From Acidocella sp. (lineage in GTDB: Bacteria; Pseudomonadota; Alphaproteobacteria; Acetobacterales; Acetobacteraceae), in contig DAIDJU010000022.1 in assembly GCA_027451225.1 (NCBI GenBank), forward strand, positions 1-52,421: a DNA stretch of 52,421 nt, written 5' to 3'. Below, in pieces: positions 9,474-18,255 of the stretch. Every line of letters starts with the position of its first letter. Within the stretch, counting starts at the first letter, position 1. Below the pieces are notes generated by a model. It ran no database searches. It was not told the origin of the DNA and saw only the letters and a program-made list of their open reading frames with translations. Position numbers and translations under genes: made by a program.

Positions 9474-10601
9474 TCAATCAAGCGATTTCTGGAACCTCAG
9501 CACGCTGACGCCGAGCATGATGGAGGCCAGCAGCGCCAACCCCAGGAAATCCGGCCACAGCACGGCAAAGCCCACCCCCTTGAGGAACACCGCGCGCAGA
9601 ATGACGATGAAATAGCGCAGCGGGTTGATGAAGGTGAACCATTGCAGCGCCTCCGGCATGGCCGAGATGGGAAAGGCGAAGCCGGAGAGGATGAAAAACG
9701 GATTCACCAGGAAGAAATTAAGCGCGAAGGCCTGCTGCTGCGTGCGCGAGGCGGTGGAGAGCAGCAGCCCCAGCCCGATGGCCGCCAGCAGGAACAGCGA
9801 GGAGCCGAACAACAGCACGAACGGGCTGCCCACGAACGGCACATGGAACCACACCGCCCCCAGCCCGGTGACGAGCGCAACATCCACCAGGCCGATGATG
9901 AAGAACGGCACCGTCTTGCCCAGGATGAACTCCACGCGGCTGATCGGGCTGACCATGATCTGCTCCAGCGTGCCCATCTCGCGCTCACGCACCACGGCGA
10001 AGGCGGTGAGGCTCACCACCTGCATCAGCGCCAGCGTGCCGATCACGCCGGGGATGAAGAACCAGCGATCCTCCAGCCCGGCGTTAAACCACGGGCGCTC
10101 CTGCAACGAAACACTGACCGTCCCCGGCGCCGCGCCGCTGCTGGCCCTCAGGGCATTGGCGTAATCGGCCTGAAAGACCGTAACGATCTGGCTGACATAG
10201 CCCAGCGCGATGAGCGCGGTGTTGGAGTTGGTGCCGTCCACCACCACCTCCAGCGGCGCGGTCTGGCCGTTGAGAAGTCTCCTTTCGAATTCAGCGTGAA
10301 TGATGATCCCCGCCACCGCCGTGCCGGTGTCGATATCGCGGTTGAGCTGCCGCTGATCCGTCACGTTGTCCACGATCTCAAAACGCCCCGTCGCCGGGAA
10401 ATGCGAGACGAGATCCCGGCTGGCCTGGCTGTGGTCGAGGTCCAGCACCACGGTGGAGACGTGGTTCACGGTGAAGGTGGCGGCATAGCCGTAGATGAAA
10501 AGCTGAATGACCAGCGGCGCCACGAGGCGGAAGATCGCCCACGGGTCGCGCTTGAGTTCCAGGAACTCCTTCATCAGCATGACGCGGATGCGCTCGAACA
10601 T
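9474..10601 (-). CDS. ABC-2 type permease, YbhR-like
   Basis: 375-residue inner-membrane permease of the ABC-2 family. It has an N-terminal membrane helix (FRLVAPLVIQLFIYGYAATFTV), a large periplasmic domain (about residues 45-180) and five more helices. The diagnostic stretch VVREREMGTLEQIMVSPISRVEFILGK precedes the helical bundle, and FPISAMPEALQWFTFINPLRYFIVILR closes it. It is the last gene of the exporter operon, two bases after the partner permease. By analogy with E. coli YbhS/YbhR it forms a heterodimeric channel energised by the two upstream ATPases. Substrate unknown; the family exports cationic dyes, some antibiotics and possibly Na+. Confidence 0.88.
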   Translation of the reverse strand: MFERIRVMLMKEFLELKRDPWAIFRLVAPLVIQLFIYGYAATFTVNHVSTVVLDLDHSQASRDLVSHFPATGRFEIVDNVTDQRQLNRDIDTGTAVAGIIIHAEFERRLLNGQTAPLEVVVDGTNSNTALIALGYVSQIVTVFQADYANALRASSGAAPGTVSVSLQERPWFNAGLEDRWFFIPGVIGTLALMQVVSLTAFAVVREREMGTLEQIMVSPISRVEFILGKTVPFFIIGLVDVALVTGLGAVWFHVPFVGSPFVLLFGSSLFLLAAIGLGLLLSTASRTQQQAFALNFFLVNPFFILSGFAFPISAMPEALQWFTFINPLRYFIVILRAVFLKGVGFAVLWPDFLGLALLASIMLGVSVLRFQKSLD

Positions 10602-10603
10602 GG

Positions 10604-11740
10604 CTAATCCAGGCTCTTGCGGAAGGCCCGCGCCGCCGCGCGGATGATGACCGCCGCGTAAACCAGCAAGGCGATGACCGGCACCGCCATATCCAATAAC
10701 GAGCTGCCCTTGAGAAATACCGAGCGCAGAATGGTAACGTAATAGCGCGCCGGAACGAACCAGGAGATGACGCGCACCGCCTCGGGCATCTGGTCGAGCG
10801 GGAAGGTGTAGCCCGAGAGCATGGTGGTGGGCAGCATGGTCAGCATCAGCGCGATCTGGCTGGCCCCAAGCTGGTTATGGATGCGCACCGAAAGCAGATA
10901 GCCAATGCCCAGCACCACCAGCGCGAACAAGGCCGTGGTGAGGACGAGCGTGAACAAACTGCCCCTGAACGGCACATGGAACCAGAAGGCGGCGGCGCCG
11001 AGGCAGAACACGGCGTCCAGCAGCCCGATGACGAAATACGGCGTCAGCTTGCCGAACATCAGCTCCAGCCCCGTCACCGGCGTGGAGATAAGCTGCTCCA
11101 TCGTCCCGCGCTCCCACTCGCGCGCAACGGTGAGCGAGGTGAGCTGCGAACCGACCAGCGACAGAATAATGGCGACCACGCCGGGCACGATGAAATTGCG
11201 GCTGTCCAGCCCCTCGTTGAACCAGACGCGCGAAGAGAGATCCACCGTGCCGATGCTGCGCGCCGTCTCGCCATGCGCGCCCCGCCAGTTGGCGGCGAGA
11301 TCGGCATCGAGCTGCGCGACAATCCCCTGCGCGTAGCCGGTGGCGATATTGGTGGTGTTGGAGTCCGTGGCGTCGAACACCACCTGGAGGCTGTCCTGCC
11401 CTGTCATGTAGAGGGTGCGGGAGAAATTCACCGGGATCACCAGCGCGCCCAGGCAAGTGCCGTGGTCCATGGCGGCGCGCAAATCGCGGTCGGTTTGCAG
11501 CACCGCCACCTCGCGGAACCAGTCCGACGAGGTGAAGCGGTTCACCACCCCGCGGCTGAGCTGGCTGTTCTCCTGGTCGTACACGCAGAGCGGCACGCGC
11601 TTGATGTCCAGGCTGACACCGTACCCCAGCAGCCCCATCTGCATCAGCGGCATCAGCAGCGCGATGGCGAGGCTGCGCGGATCGCGCCAGATCTGCAACG
11701 TTTCCTTATACGCGATGGCGAGCAGGCGGCGCAGGTTCAT
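10604..11740 (-). CDS. ABC-2 type permease, YbhS-like
   Basis: 378-residue partner permease. N-terminal RRLLAIAYKETLQIWRDPRS and the helix LAIALLMPLMQMGLLGYGVSL are followed by a periplasmic domain containing FDATDSNTTNIATGY, which matches VVVDGTNSNTALIALGY in the downstream permease, so the two are old paralogues. The motif REWERGTMEQLISTPVTGLELMFGK precedes the remaining helices, and FVPARYYVTILRSVFLKG lies near the end. The start overlaps the upstream ATPase stop by four bases. It is predicted to pair with the 9474-10601 protein and dock on the HlyD-like subunit in the periplasm. Confidence 0.88.
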   Translation of the reverse strand: MNLRRLLAIAYKETLQIWRDPRSLAIALLMPLMQMGLLGYGVSLDIKRVPLCVYDQENSQLSRGVVNRFTSSDWFREVAVLQTDRDLRAAMDHGTCLGALVIPVNFSRTLYMTGQDSLQVVFDATDSNTTNIATGYAQGIVAQLDADLAANWRGAHGETARSIGTVDLSSRVWFNEGLDSRNFIVPGVVAIILSLVGSQLTSLTVAREWERGTMEQLISTPVTGLELMFGKLTPYFVIGLLDAVFCLGAAAFWFHVPFRGSLFTLVLTTALFALVVLGIGYLLSVRIHNQLGASQIALMLTMLPTTMLSGYTFPLDQMPEAVRVISWFVPARYYVTILRSVFLKGSSLLDMAVPVIALLVYAAVIIRAAARAFRKSLD

Positions 11741-12684
11741 GCCGCCTCCGGCGCCGGCTTGCGCGAGACGAGGCGGACGAACACATCCTCAAGGCTCGGG
11801 ATGATCGGCTTGGGCGGTGTGGCGGTGAGCCCGTGCGCCGCGAGCAAGGGGGCCAGCGCCGCGGCATCCGTGCCTGGGGCAAGCAGCACATGCAGCCTGT
11901 CGCCGAAGATCGCCGCCTCCACCACGCCCGGCGCGCCATGCAGCGCCGCCAGCGCCGCGCCGGGCTGGGGGCTTTCCAGCTCCACCAGCGCGCCGCCGAG
12001 ATCCCGCCGCTTCAACTCGCCCGGACTGCCGATGGCGATGAGGTGCCCGGCGGCGATGAGCGCGATGCGGTTACAATACTCGGCCTCGTCCATGTAATGG
12101 GTGGAGACGAGGATGGTCACGCCATCCGCCGCCAGGCTGTGAATCAAATCCCAAAACCGCCGCCGCGCCTCGGGCTCCACGCCGGAGGTCGGCTCATCCA
12201 GAAACAGCACCGGTGGGCGGTGCAGAATGGCGCAGCCCAACGCCAGACGTTGCTTCCATCCCCCCGCCAGCGTGCGCACCAGCGCGTCCTCGCGCCCCGT
12301 CAGCCCCGCCATGGTGACGGCGAATGCCATGCGCTCCTTCAACTCGGCCCGCGGCACACGGTAGAGCCCGCCGAAGAAGCGCAGATTCTCCGCCACGGTC
12401 AGGTCGCCATAGAGCGAGAATTTCTGCGACATATAGCCGATATGCGCGCGCACCGTTTCCGGCTCGCGGACAATATCATACCCCGCGACGATGGCCGTGC
12501 CCGCACTGGGCCGCAGCAGGCCGCAGAGCATGCGGATGGTGGTGGACTTGCCCGCCCCGTTCGGCCCGATGAAGCCGACAACCTCGCCCTTGGCGATCTC
12601 CAGATCCAGCGCGTCCACGGCGATAAACTCGCCGAAGCGCTTGGTCAGGCCGCGCGCCTGCACGGCGGGCGGGACGCCGTTCAC
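11737..12684 (-). CDS. ABC transporter ATPase, YbhF C-terminal-half-like
   Basis: 315-residue ATP-binding subunit. Walker A GPNGAGKST (near residue 40), Q-loop YMSQKFSLYGDL, a variant signature LAGGWKQRL with Ala in place of the usual Ser, Walker B PVLFLDEPTSGVEP, and the switch histidine in STHYMDEAEYC are all present. A C-terminal extension of about 90 residues is typical of drug-type ABC-2 ATPases. In E. coli YbhF two such ATPase units form one chain; here they are separate genes overlapping by four bases. It supplies one of the two nucleotide-binding domains of the exporter. Confidence 0.9.
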   Translation of the reverse strand: MNGVPPAVQARGLTKRFGEFIAVDALDLEIAKGEVVGFIGPNGAGKSTTIRMLCGLLRPSAGTAIVAGYDIVREPETVRAHIGYMSQKFSLYGDLTVAENLRFFGGLYRVPRAELKERMAFAVTMAGLTGREDALVRTLAGGWKQRLALGCAILHRPPVLFLDEPTSGVEPEARRRFWDLIHSLAADGVTILVSTHYMDEAEYCNRIALIAAGHLIAIGSPGELKRRDLGGALVELESPQPGAALAALHGAPGVVEAAIFGDRLHVLLAPGTDAAALAPLLAAHGLTATPPKPIIPSLEDVFVRLVSRKPAPEAA

Positions 12685-13619
12685 GCCGCCCCCGCGCCGG
12701 TGAGGGCAACGAACACATCCTCGATCCCCGGCTCCACCTGGGCGATGTCGCCATAAGCCACGCCCCGCTCATGCAACCGGGCGGCAAGCTCCGGCGCGCG
12801 AGCGGCACTATCGGCGCGCAAATTCACACGGTCGCCCATCAGCAGCGCGCCCAGCACGCCGGGGGCGTCCTCCAACGCGGCCCGCACCGCGCGCGGGTCC
12901 GGTGCGGTAACGGCGAAGAGCACGCCGGGCATGGCCTGCTTCAGCCGGGCCGGGGTGTCGCAGTCATGCACCCGCCCCTCATGCATCAGGGCAAGGCGCG
13001 AGCAGCGCTCGGCTTCGTCCATATAGGCGGTGGAGAGCAATATGGTGACGCCGGATTCCCGCAGGCTGTAGAGGATGCCCCAGAACTCCCGGCGCGAGAC
13101 CGGGTCCACCCCGGTGGTCGGCTCGTCCAGCAGCAACACCGTGGGGGTGTGGATCAGCGCGCAGACCAGCCCGAGCTTCTGCTTCATCCCACCCGAGAGC
13201 GCGCCCGCCAAACGGCGGCGGAAGGGCGCCATCCCGGCGGCTTCCAGCAACTCCGCCGCGCGGGCCTTGCGGGCCTTGCGCTCCACCCCGAACAGCTCGG
13301 CATAGAAGAAGATGTTCTCGTCCACGCTCAAATCTTCGTACAGGCCGAAGCGCTGCGGCATATAGCTCAGCCGCGCTTTCGCCGCCTCCGGGTCGGCCAG
13401 CACGTCCACGCCGTCCAGCACAATCTCCCCCGCATCCGGCCGCAGCACCCCCGCCAGCATGCGCATCAGCGTGGTCTTGCCCGCGCCATCCGGCCCGACC
13501 AGCCCGAAAATCTCGCCATGATTGACGCTCAGGCTAACTCCGTCCACCGCCGCCAGCGCGCCGAAATGCCGCCTCACCTCGCGGGCGGCAACCGCCACCT
13601 GCCCGCCCGCCCCGCTCAT
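12681..13619 (-). CDS. ABC transporter ATPase, YbhF N-terminal-half-like
   Basis: 312-residue ATP-binding subunit. It contains Walker A GPDGAGKTT (Asp where most ATPases have Asn, as I recall for the first half of YbhF/RbbA-type proteins), YMPQRFGLYEDLSV, signature LSGGMKQKL and Walker B TVLLLDEPTTGVDP. The switch region reads LLSTAYMDEAERC, with Ala replacing the usual switch His, so this site may be catalytically weaker than its partner and make an asymmetric ATPase pair. It overlaps both neighbours by four bases and is translationally coupled to them. Confidence 0.9.
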   Translation of the reverse strand: MSGAGGQVAVAAREVRRHFGALAAVDGVSLSVNHGEIFGLVGPDGAGKTTLMRMLAGVLRPDAGEIVLDGVDVLADPEAAKARLSYMPQRFGLYEDLSVDENIFFYAELFGVERKARKARAAELLEAAGMAPFRRRLAGALSGGMKQKLGLVCALIHTPTVLLLDEPTTGVDPVSRREFWGILYSLRESGVTILLSTAYMDEAERCSRLALMHEGRVHDCDTPARLKQAMPGVLFAVTAPDPRAVRAALEDAPGVLGALLMGDRVNLRADSAARAPELAARLHERGVAYGDIAQVEPGIEDVFVALTGAGAA

Positions 13620-14608
13620 GGCCCCGGCGGCAGCAGGGCAATCCGCGCATCCGCCGGCATGCCGGGCAGCAGCTCATGCGTCGGGTTGGCGATGTCGATA
13701 CGCACCCGGTACACCAGCGTCACCCGCTCGGCGTAGGTCTGCACGGTCTTGGGCGTGAATTCCGCCTGAGGCGAGATGAAGCTGATATGGCCGTGATAAA
13801 TCTTGCCCGGATAGGTATCGGTGGCCACGTCCACCGCCTCGCCCAGGCGCACCTTGCCGATATTCTGCTCGTTCACATAAGCGCGCAGCCAGGGGTGGTC
13901 GAGATCGTCAAGCGTGAAGATCGCAACCCCCGGCCCGGCCAGCTCGCCCAGCTCCGCCTCGCGCACCGAGATGGTGCCCGAGAACGGCGCGCTCAGCGTG
14001 GCGTAGCCCAACGTCACCTCGTCCTGATGCAGCTTGGCCTGGGCGGCGGTCACATTGGCCTGCGCCAGCCCGACATTCGCCTCCTCCTGCCGCACCACCG
14101 CGCGGTCATGCGCCAGGGTGGCGGCGGATTGCTTGGCCGCCGTGGCGGCGAGGTCGCGCGCCTGCACCGAGACGGCCCTGGCCCCCACCAGCGCCTGGGC
14201 GCGCTGGTAGTCGAGCAGCTTCTCGGCGTAATCGGCTTCGTCGCTCACCACGTTATGCTGTGCGGCGGCGAGGCTGGCCTGATTCACCACCACCTGCGCC
14301 TCGGCCACCTGCACATTGGCCTGGTCGATCTCCACCTGCCGCTGGTAGAGCCGGTCATCCACCCGGGCCAGCACCGTGCCCTGCTGCACATTCGTCCCTT
14401 CGTCGAACGGCAGTTCCACGATCGGCGCCTGCACGCTGGTGAAGCTGAGCACGCTCTCATGCGCCTCGATATTGCCCGAGACGATGACATACCCCTTGCC
14501 CGCCGCGCCGAACGGCCCGGTCTGTTCCTCATTCCAGCGCCACGCCGCATACAGCCCCGCGGCCGCAAGGCACGCGGCGGCAATCGCCAGAGCGCGGCGG
14601 CGGTTCAT
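13616..14608 (-). CDS. HlyD-family membrane fusion protein, YbhG-like
   Basis: 330-residue periplasmic adaptor, first gene of the exporter operon. One N-terminal membrane anchor (ALAIAAACLAAAGLYAAW, about residues 5-22) is followed by a biotinyl-lipoyl half-motif (SFTSVQAPIVELPFDEGTNVQQGTVLARVD), a long alpha-hairpin (about 85-190, Ala/Gln-rich coiled coil) and the second half-motif (GYATLSAPFSGTISVREAELGELAGPG). It bridges the inner-membrane permeases to an outer-membrane channel, which is not encoded here. An FNR-type box 65 bases upstream of the start (14674-14687) suggests oxygen-linked expression. The ribosome site is poor. Confidence 0.9.
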   Translation of the reverse strand: MNRRRALAIAAACLAAAGLYAAWRWNEEQTGPFGAAGKGYVIVSGNIEAHESVLSFTSVQAPIVELPFDEGTNVQQGTVLARVDDRLYQRQVEIDQANVQVAEAQVVVNQASLAAAQHNVVSDEADYAEKLLDYQRAQALVGARAVSVQARDLAATAAKQSAATLAHDRAVVRQEEANVGLAQANVTAAQAKLHQDEVTLGYATLSAPFSGTISVREAELGELAGPGVAIFTLDDLDHPWLRAYVNEQNIGKVRLGEAVDVATDTYPGKIYHGHISFISPQAEFTPKTVQTYAERVTLVYRVRIDIANPTHELLPGMPADARIALLPPGP

Positions 14609-14645
14609 GCCCGGAGCGGCTTGTAAAATGTCGTCATTTCAGAAT

Positions 14646-14687
14646 CTCGTAATCTCCCGCATTTCCGGCCGCTTTGACCTGCGTCAA
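14646..14687 (-). promoter_or_regulatory. FNR/FixK-type promoter of the exporter operon
   Basis: TTGACCTGCGTCAA (14674-14687) is an FNR-class box. On the minus strand the hexamer TACGAG (14646-14651) lies exactly 22 bases beyond it, a weak -10 but at the class II distance. The predicted start near 14639 lies 31 bases before the ATG of the HlyD-like gene. No -10 sits at the equivalent distance toward the glycosyltransferase on the other side. Confidence 0.6.
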
Positions 14688-14797
14688 CCGGCTTCTATTG
14701 ATCCCGCCCTCGCGAGGGCATAGGTTGCGCCATCCCCGCCGCGCCCTCCGCGCGGCTTTGTGTTTATTGGCGGCTCCCGCCCATCTGATGGTCTAGC

Positions 14798-16042
14798 ATG
14801 AGAGTTTTGTTCGCTTTCGAGAATCCTCTGCCCAACGCCGAGGCCGATGCCGAGGTGTTCGCCACGACCGCCAAATACCTCGCCCCGCATACCGAAGGCG
14901 CCTGGCTGCACGCCCCCGTGGCCGAAACCTCCACGCCCGAGGCCGTGAGCAAGATGGTGGGTATCCCGCTGGTGCGCGCCTGGGCGCCGCTTACCCCCGC
15001 CGCGCTGCGGCATTTCTGCTGCGGCCTCACCATTCCGCTGCGCACGGCGTTCCGGCGGGCGGATTTCATCTATACCCGCAATCTCTGGGTCTCCTGGCTC
15101 TCCATCCTCTGCGGCCAGCACGTGGTGTTCGACCATTACCGCCCCTGGCCGGACCAGATCCCCCCGCTGCAACACTGGCTCTACAAGCTGTTCACGCATG
15201 AGCGCTTCATCGGCAGCATCTGCCACTCGGAATACACGCGCCAGAAATACATCGAACTCGGCGTGCCGGCCTCCAAGCTGCGCTGCGTGCATAACGGGTT
15301 CGAGCCCTCGCGCTTCGCCGCCCCCATTCCGCTGGAGGACGCCAAGCGCCAGATCGGCGTGCCGCCCGAGGCCAAGACCATCGTCTATACCGGGCGGATC
15401 AACCACAAGAAGGGGCTGGATCTGGTGCTCGAGGCCGCGAAGCAGCTGCCGGAGCTGACCTTCATCCTCGTCGGCTCCTACGGCGAGGGGCCGATCGAGC
15501 GCGCCGCCGCCGCGCTGCCGAATGTGCGGATCGTGCCCTGGCAGACCGAGGACACGCTCGGGCGCTACATCTTCGCGGCTGATGTGCTGCTGGTCCCGCC
15601 CTCGCTCCAGCCGCTGGCCAAGTTCGGCTCCACCGTGCTGCCGCTGAAGCTGTTCTTCTATATCGGCTCGGGCCGCCCCATTCTGGCGGGCAACACGCCG
15701 GACGTGGCCGAAGTGCTGCGCGACGACGAAACCGCCCTGCTGGTGCCGCCGGACTCCCTGCCCGACTTGGTGGCGGGCCTGAAGCGCCTGACCACCGACA
15801 CCGCCCTGGCCGAGCGCCTGGCCCACGGGGCGCGCGAGCATAGCCGCAACTACACCTGGGAAGCGCGGGCCAAGAAAATCGCCGACATCATCACCCATTG
15901 GCGGCAATCCCCCCCCCACGGGCCGGGCCATTGGGGCAAGGCGCAGACGCGCAACTGGTTGACGCAGTCGCGCCGCTGGTTCGTGCATTTCGCCCGCACG
16001 CGCTCCTTCATCCTGCCGCCCGGCAACACCTCATCCGGCTGA
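14798..16042 (+). CDS. GT4-family glycosyltransferase
   Basis: 414-residue retaining GT-B glycosyltransferase. N-terminal acceptor domain MRVLFAFENPLP...; the C-terminal nucleotide-sugar domain begins near residue 190 (KTIVYTGRINHKKGLDLVLEAAK) and carries PWQTEDTLGRYIFAADVLLVPPSLQPLAKFGSTVLPLKLFFYIGSGRPIL, where the donor-binding acidic residue of the usual E-x7-E motif is replaced by a variant PLKLFFYIGSG. A basic C-terminal tail of about 40 residues suggests membrane association. It is followed three bases later by a Wzx-like flippase, so it probably builds a lipid-linked oligosaccharide. Sugar and acceptor are unknown. Confidence 0.85.
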   Translation: MRVLFAFENPLPNAEADAEVFATTAKYLAPHTEGAWLHAPVAETSTPEAVSKMVGIPLVRAWAPLTPAALRHFCCGLTIPLRTAFRRADFIYTRNLWVSWLSILCGQHVVFDHYRPWPDQIPPLQHWLYKLFTHERFIGSICHSEYTRQKYIELGVPASKLRCVHNGFEPSRFAAPIPLEDAKRQIGVPPEAKTIVYTGRINHKKGLDLVLEAAKQLPELTFILVGSYGEGPIERAAAALPNVRIVPWQTEDTLGRYIFAADVLLVPPSLQPLAKFGSTVLPLKLFFYIGSGRPILAGNTPDVAEVLRDDETALLVPPDSLPDLVAGLKRLTTDTALAERLAHGAREHSRNYTWEARAKKIADIITHWRQSPPHGPGHWGKAQTRNWLTQSRRWFVHFARTRSFILPPGNTSSG

Positions 16043-16045
16043 TTC

Positions 16046-17515
16046 ATGGCCGACGCGGAAAAGCCGCCGCAGGATGCGATGGCCCAGCACCGGCGGCATC
16101 TGGGCCGGGGCTTCAACTGGCTGGGCGGGGCCACCATCATCGCCAAGGTCACGGATTTCTCCACCATTCTGGTGGTGCTGCTGTGCCTGAGCAAAACCCA
16201 GATGGGCATCGGCTCGCTGGTGGTGTCCATCGGCATGGTGGTGGAGGCGTTCGACGGTTTGGGAACTGGCGACGCGCTGGTGCAGGCCAAGGGCGTAAAC
16301 CGCCGACAGCTTGATTCGCTGTTCTGGTTCATCCTCGCCGCCGCCGTGCTGATCGCGCTCATCACCCTGGCCGCCGCCCCGCTGGTGCAGATGATCTACG
16401 CCGTGCCCGGCATGGCGGCGTATTTCGTGCTGGTGGCGGCCAAGCAGCCGCTGGTGGGCATGGCGGTGATCCCGCTGGCCCGGCTGAACCGGGCGCTGCG
16501 CTATGAGCGGATCGCCGCCATCAATGTCGGGGCCACGTTTGGCGCGGCGCTGGCGCGGGCGGGCATCGCCTTCGCGGGCGGCGGGGCCTGGGCCTTGGCG
16601 GGGGGCTATGCCGCGAGCGGCGTGTTCATCCTGGCGGGCGCGCTGCTGGCCAGCCCGTTCAGGCCAAAACTGCGCTTCAACTTCGCCGAGATCGCGCCGC
16701 TGCTGCATTTCGGCTGGCGCTCCTCCTCGGCCAACATCTTCGAGCAGATCTTCAAGAATATCGACTTCCTGCTCGTCGGCTGGTTTTACGGCGCGGCGCC
16801 GCTAGCGGTGTACCGCGTGGCGTTCGACGTGGCGATGGAACCGGCCATGGCCATCGGCACCATCATCAACCGCACCGCCCTGCCCGTTTTTGCCCGCGCG
16901 GCGGCCGTGCCCGAGCATCTCACCGGCTCTCTGTTATGGTCCTTGCAACGCCTCACCGTACTCAACGCGCCGCTGATGGCCGGGATCGTGCTGCTGGCAA
17001 CGCCGCTCACCGCCTTGCTGCACGATAGCCAGGGCCGCAGCTACGCCGCCGCCGCGCTGCCGATGCAGGTGCTCGCCGTGGCAGCGATCCTGCGCATCAC
17101 CTCGCAACTGCTCACCCCGGTGCTGCTGGCCACGGGGCAGCCGGGCAAGGCGGCCAAGCTATCGGCGGCCACGCTGGGGCTGCTGGGGGCGGGCATCCTC
17201 GCCGCCGGATGGTATTTTCCGGCCAAAACCGGCATCGTCGCCGTCTCCACCGTGTGGCTGGCGGTGTATCCGCTGCTGCTGGGCTGGGGGGTGATTTATC
17301 TGCGCCGGCGCTGGGGGTTGAGGGCCATCTCGCTGATCCGGCCTTTCCTGGTGCCGGGGCTGGCCATCGCCGCCATGCTGGCGGGGACAGAAACGCTGTT
17401 CCATTTCACGGCCAGATTTGGGCCTGAGGTGCAGGCCGCTATCGCGCTCGCCGCCACGGGGCTGACCTATGGCGGGCTTTCCTGGCACGCCAAGCGGGCC
17501 AAGCACGACACTTAA
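16046..17515 (+). CDS. Wzx/WzxC-like oligosaccharide flippase
   Basis: 489-residue integral membrane protein of the polysaccharide-biosynthesis (MOP) superfamily, with about 12-14 hydrophobic helices from residue 25 to the end (GATIIAKVTDFSTILVVLL, FWFILAAAVLIALITLAAA, ...). The conserved central feature is HFGWRSSSANIFEQIFKNIDFLLVGWFYG near residue 215. It would flip undecaprenyl-linked sugars across the inner membrane. It forms a two-gene unit with the upstream GT4 and shares a TTAA stop overlap with the PIG-L gene on the other strand. Given its place beside the sphingolipid genes, the cargo could serve glycolipid extension as well as exopolysaccharide. Confidence 0.85.
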   Translation: MADAEKPPQDAMAQHRRHLGRGFNWLGGATIIAKVTDFSTILVVLLCLSKTQMGIGSLVVSIGMVVEAFDGLGTGDALVQAKGVNRRQLDSLFWFILAAAVLIALITLAAAPLVQMIYAVPGMAAYFVLVAAKQPLVGMAVIPLARLNRALRYERIAAINVGATFGAALARAGIAFAGGGAWALAGGYAASGVFILAGALLASPFRPKLRFNFAEIAPLLHFGWRSSSANIFEQIFKNIDFLLVGWFYGAAPLAVYRVAFDVAMEPAMAIGTIINRTALPVFARAAAVPEHLTGSLLWSLQRLTVLNAPLMAGIVLLATPLTALLHDSQGRSYAAAALPMQVLAVAAILRITSQLLTPVLLATGQPGKAAKLSAATLGLLGAGILAAGWYFPAKTGIVAVSTVWLAVYPLLLGWGVIYLRRRWGLRAISLIRPFLVPGLAIAAMLAGTETLFHFTARFGPEVQAAIALAATGLTYGGLSWHAKRAKHDT

Positions 17516-18255
17516 TCCAGCGTGAGTTCCGCACTCCCCCAGCGCCACAAGCGCAGGCGGGAAATGTCGAGCAGCGTCTCGCCTTGCATCGGGCGCAACT
17601 CCCCCACCGGGGGCTGAGCGTAGAGCGTCTCGCGCCGGGGCCAGCGGTAGGAGAGCAGCCACGTCCATGCCCCATGGCGCAGGTAAACCCAGGCCCAGCG
17701 CCGGGCCAGACATTCCGCCGGGCGGCGGGTTTCGCGCCGCGCCCAGCAGGGGGGGGCGGCGAGACGCCGGGCCAAAGGCAGGCTCAGCGGCGCGACGTAG
17801 TTGGAGAACCAGATCGTGAAGCCCAGCTCCGCCTGCAAGGCGCAAATGGCGCGATAGACCTGCACATGCTCCGGGTGGCCGTACTCGCCCCAAGGGTTAT
17901 GTGTAAATACATTGTCGTACCCCGCCAGCACCGGGCGCAGGGCCGTCACCAGCTTTGCAAAATTCGCCTCATAGCGCGCCCGCCCCTCGGCGTCGGCGAT
18001 CTCGACGCCATAAGGCGTGGGCTGGGTCGCCTCCCACGCCACCAACTTGCGCACGCCGCTTTCGGGGATTTGCAGATCGATAAGGTTGGGCAGGGCCAGC
18101 GCCGCCACGGCGCGGCGGCGGGCGGCGGAGCGTTTGGGGTTGCCGAACAGATCGCCAAAGCAGAACACGATGGTCTCCGCCCCCTTCAGGGCGGAACTCA
18201 GCCAGAGGATTTCGTCATCCGGGTGCGCCACCACCACGGCGTTGCGGCCCTGCAT
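17512..18255 (-). CDS. PIG-L/LmbE-family deacetylase
   Basis: 247-residue Zn-dependent N-acetylglucosamine-type deacetylase. The metal site is complete: AHPDDE (His11, Asp13, Asp14) and EYGHPEHVQ (His126, His129). Family members remove the acetyl group from GlcNAc-phosphatidylinositol (PIG-L) or GlcNAc-inositol (MshB) and related sugars. It is the fourth gene of the acp-spt-GT4-PIG-L operon, overlapping the GT4 stop by one base. Because the same region encodes inositol-lipid genes, a substrate such as GlcNAc-inositol-phosphoceramide is a reasonable inference, though lipid A-like or polysaccharide substrates cannot be excluded. The C-terminal 80 residues are unusually rich in Arg and Trp. Confidence 0.88.
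   Translation of the reverse strand: MQGRNAVVVAHPDDEILWLSSALKGAETIVFCFGDLFGNPKRSAARRRAVAALALPNLIDLQIPESGVRKLVAWEATQPTPYGVEIADAEGRARYEANFAKLVTALRPVLAGYDNVFTHNPWGEYGHPEHVQVYRAICALQAELGFTIWFSNYVAPLSLPLARRLAAPPCWARRETRRPAECLARRWAWVYLRHGAWTWLLSYRWPRRETLYAQPPVGELRPMQGETLLDISRLRLWRWGSAELTLD

Noticed and set aside
8715-10607. 630-codon open frame opposite nadQ and the YbhR-like permease
   Set aside because: The translation is a string of Gln, His, Arg and Glu without any recognisable fold, fully antisense to two well-supported genes.
14674-14715. FNR box at 14674 driving the GT4 glycosyltransferase to the right
   Set aside because: The position 22 bases beyond the box on the plus strand reads TCGCGA, not a -10; the exporter side fits better.
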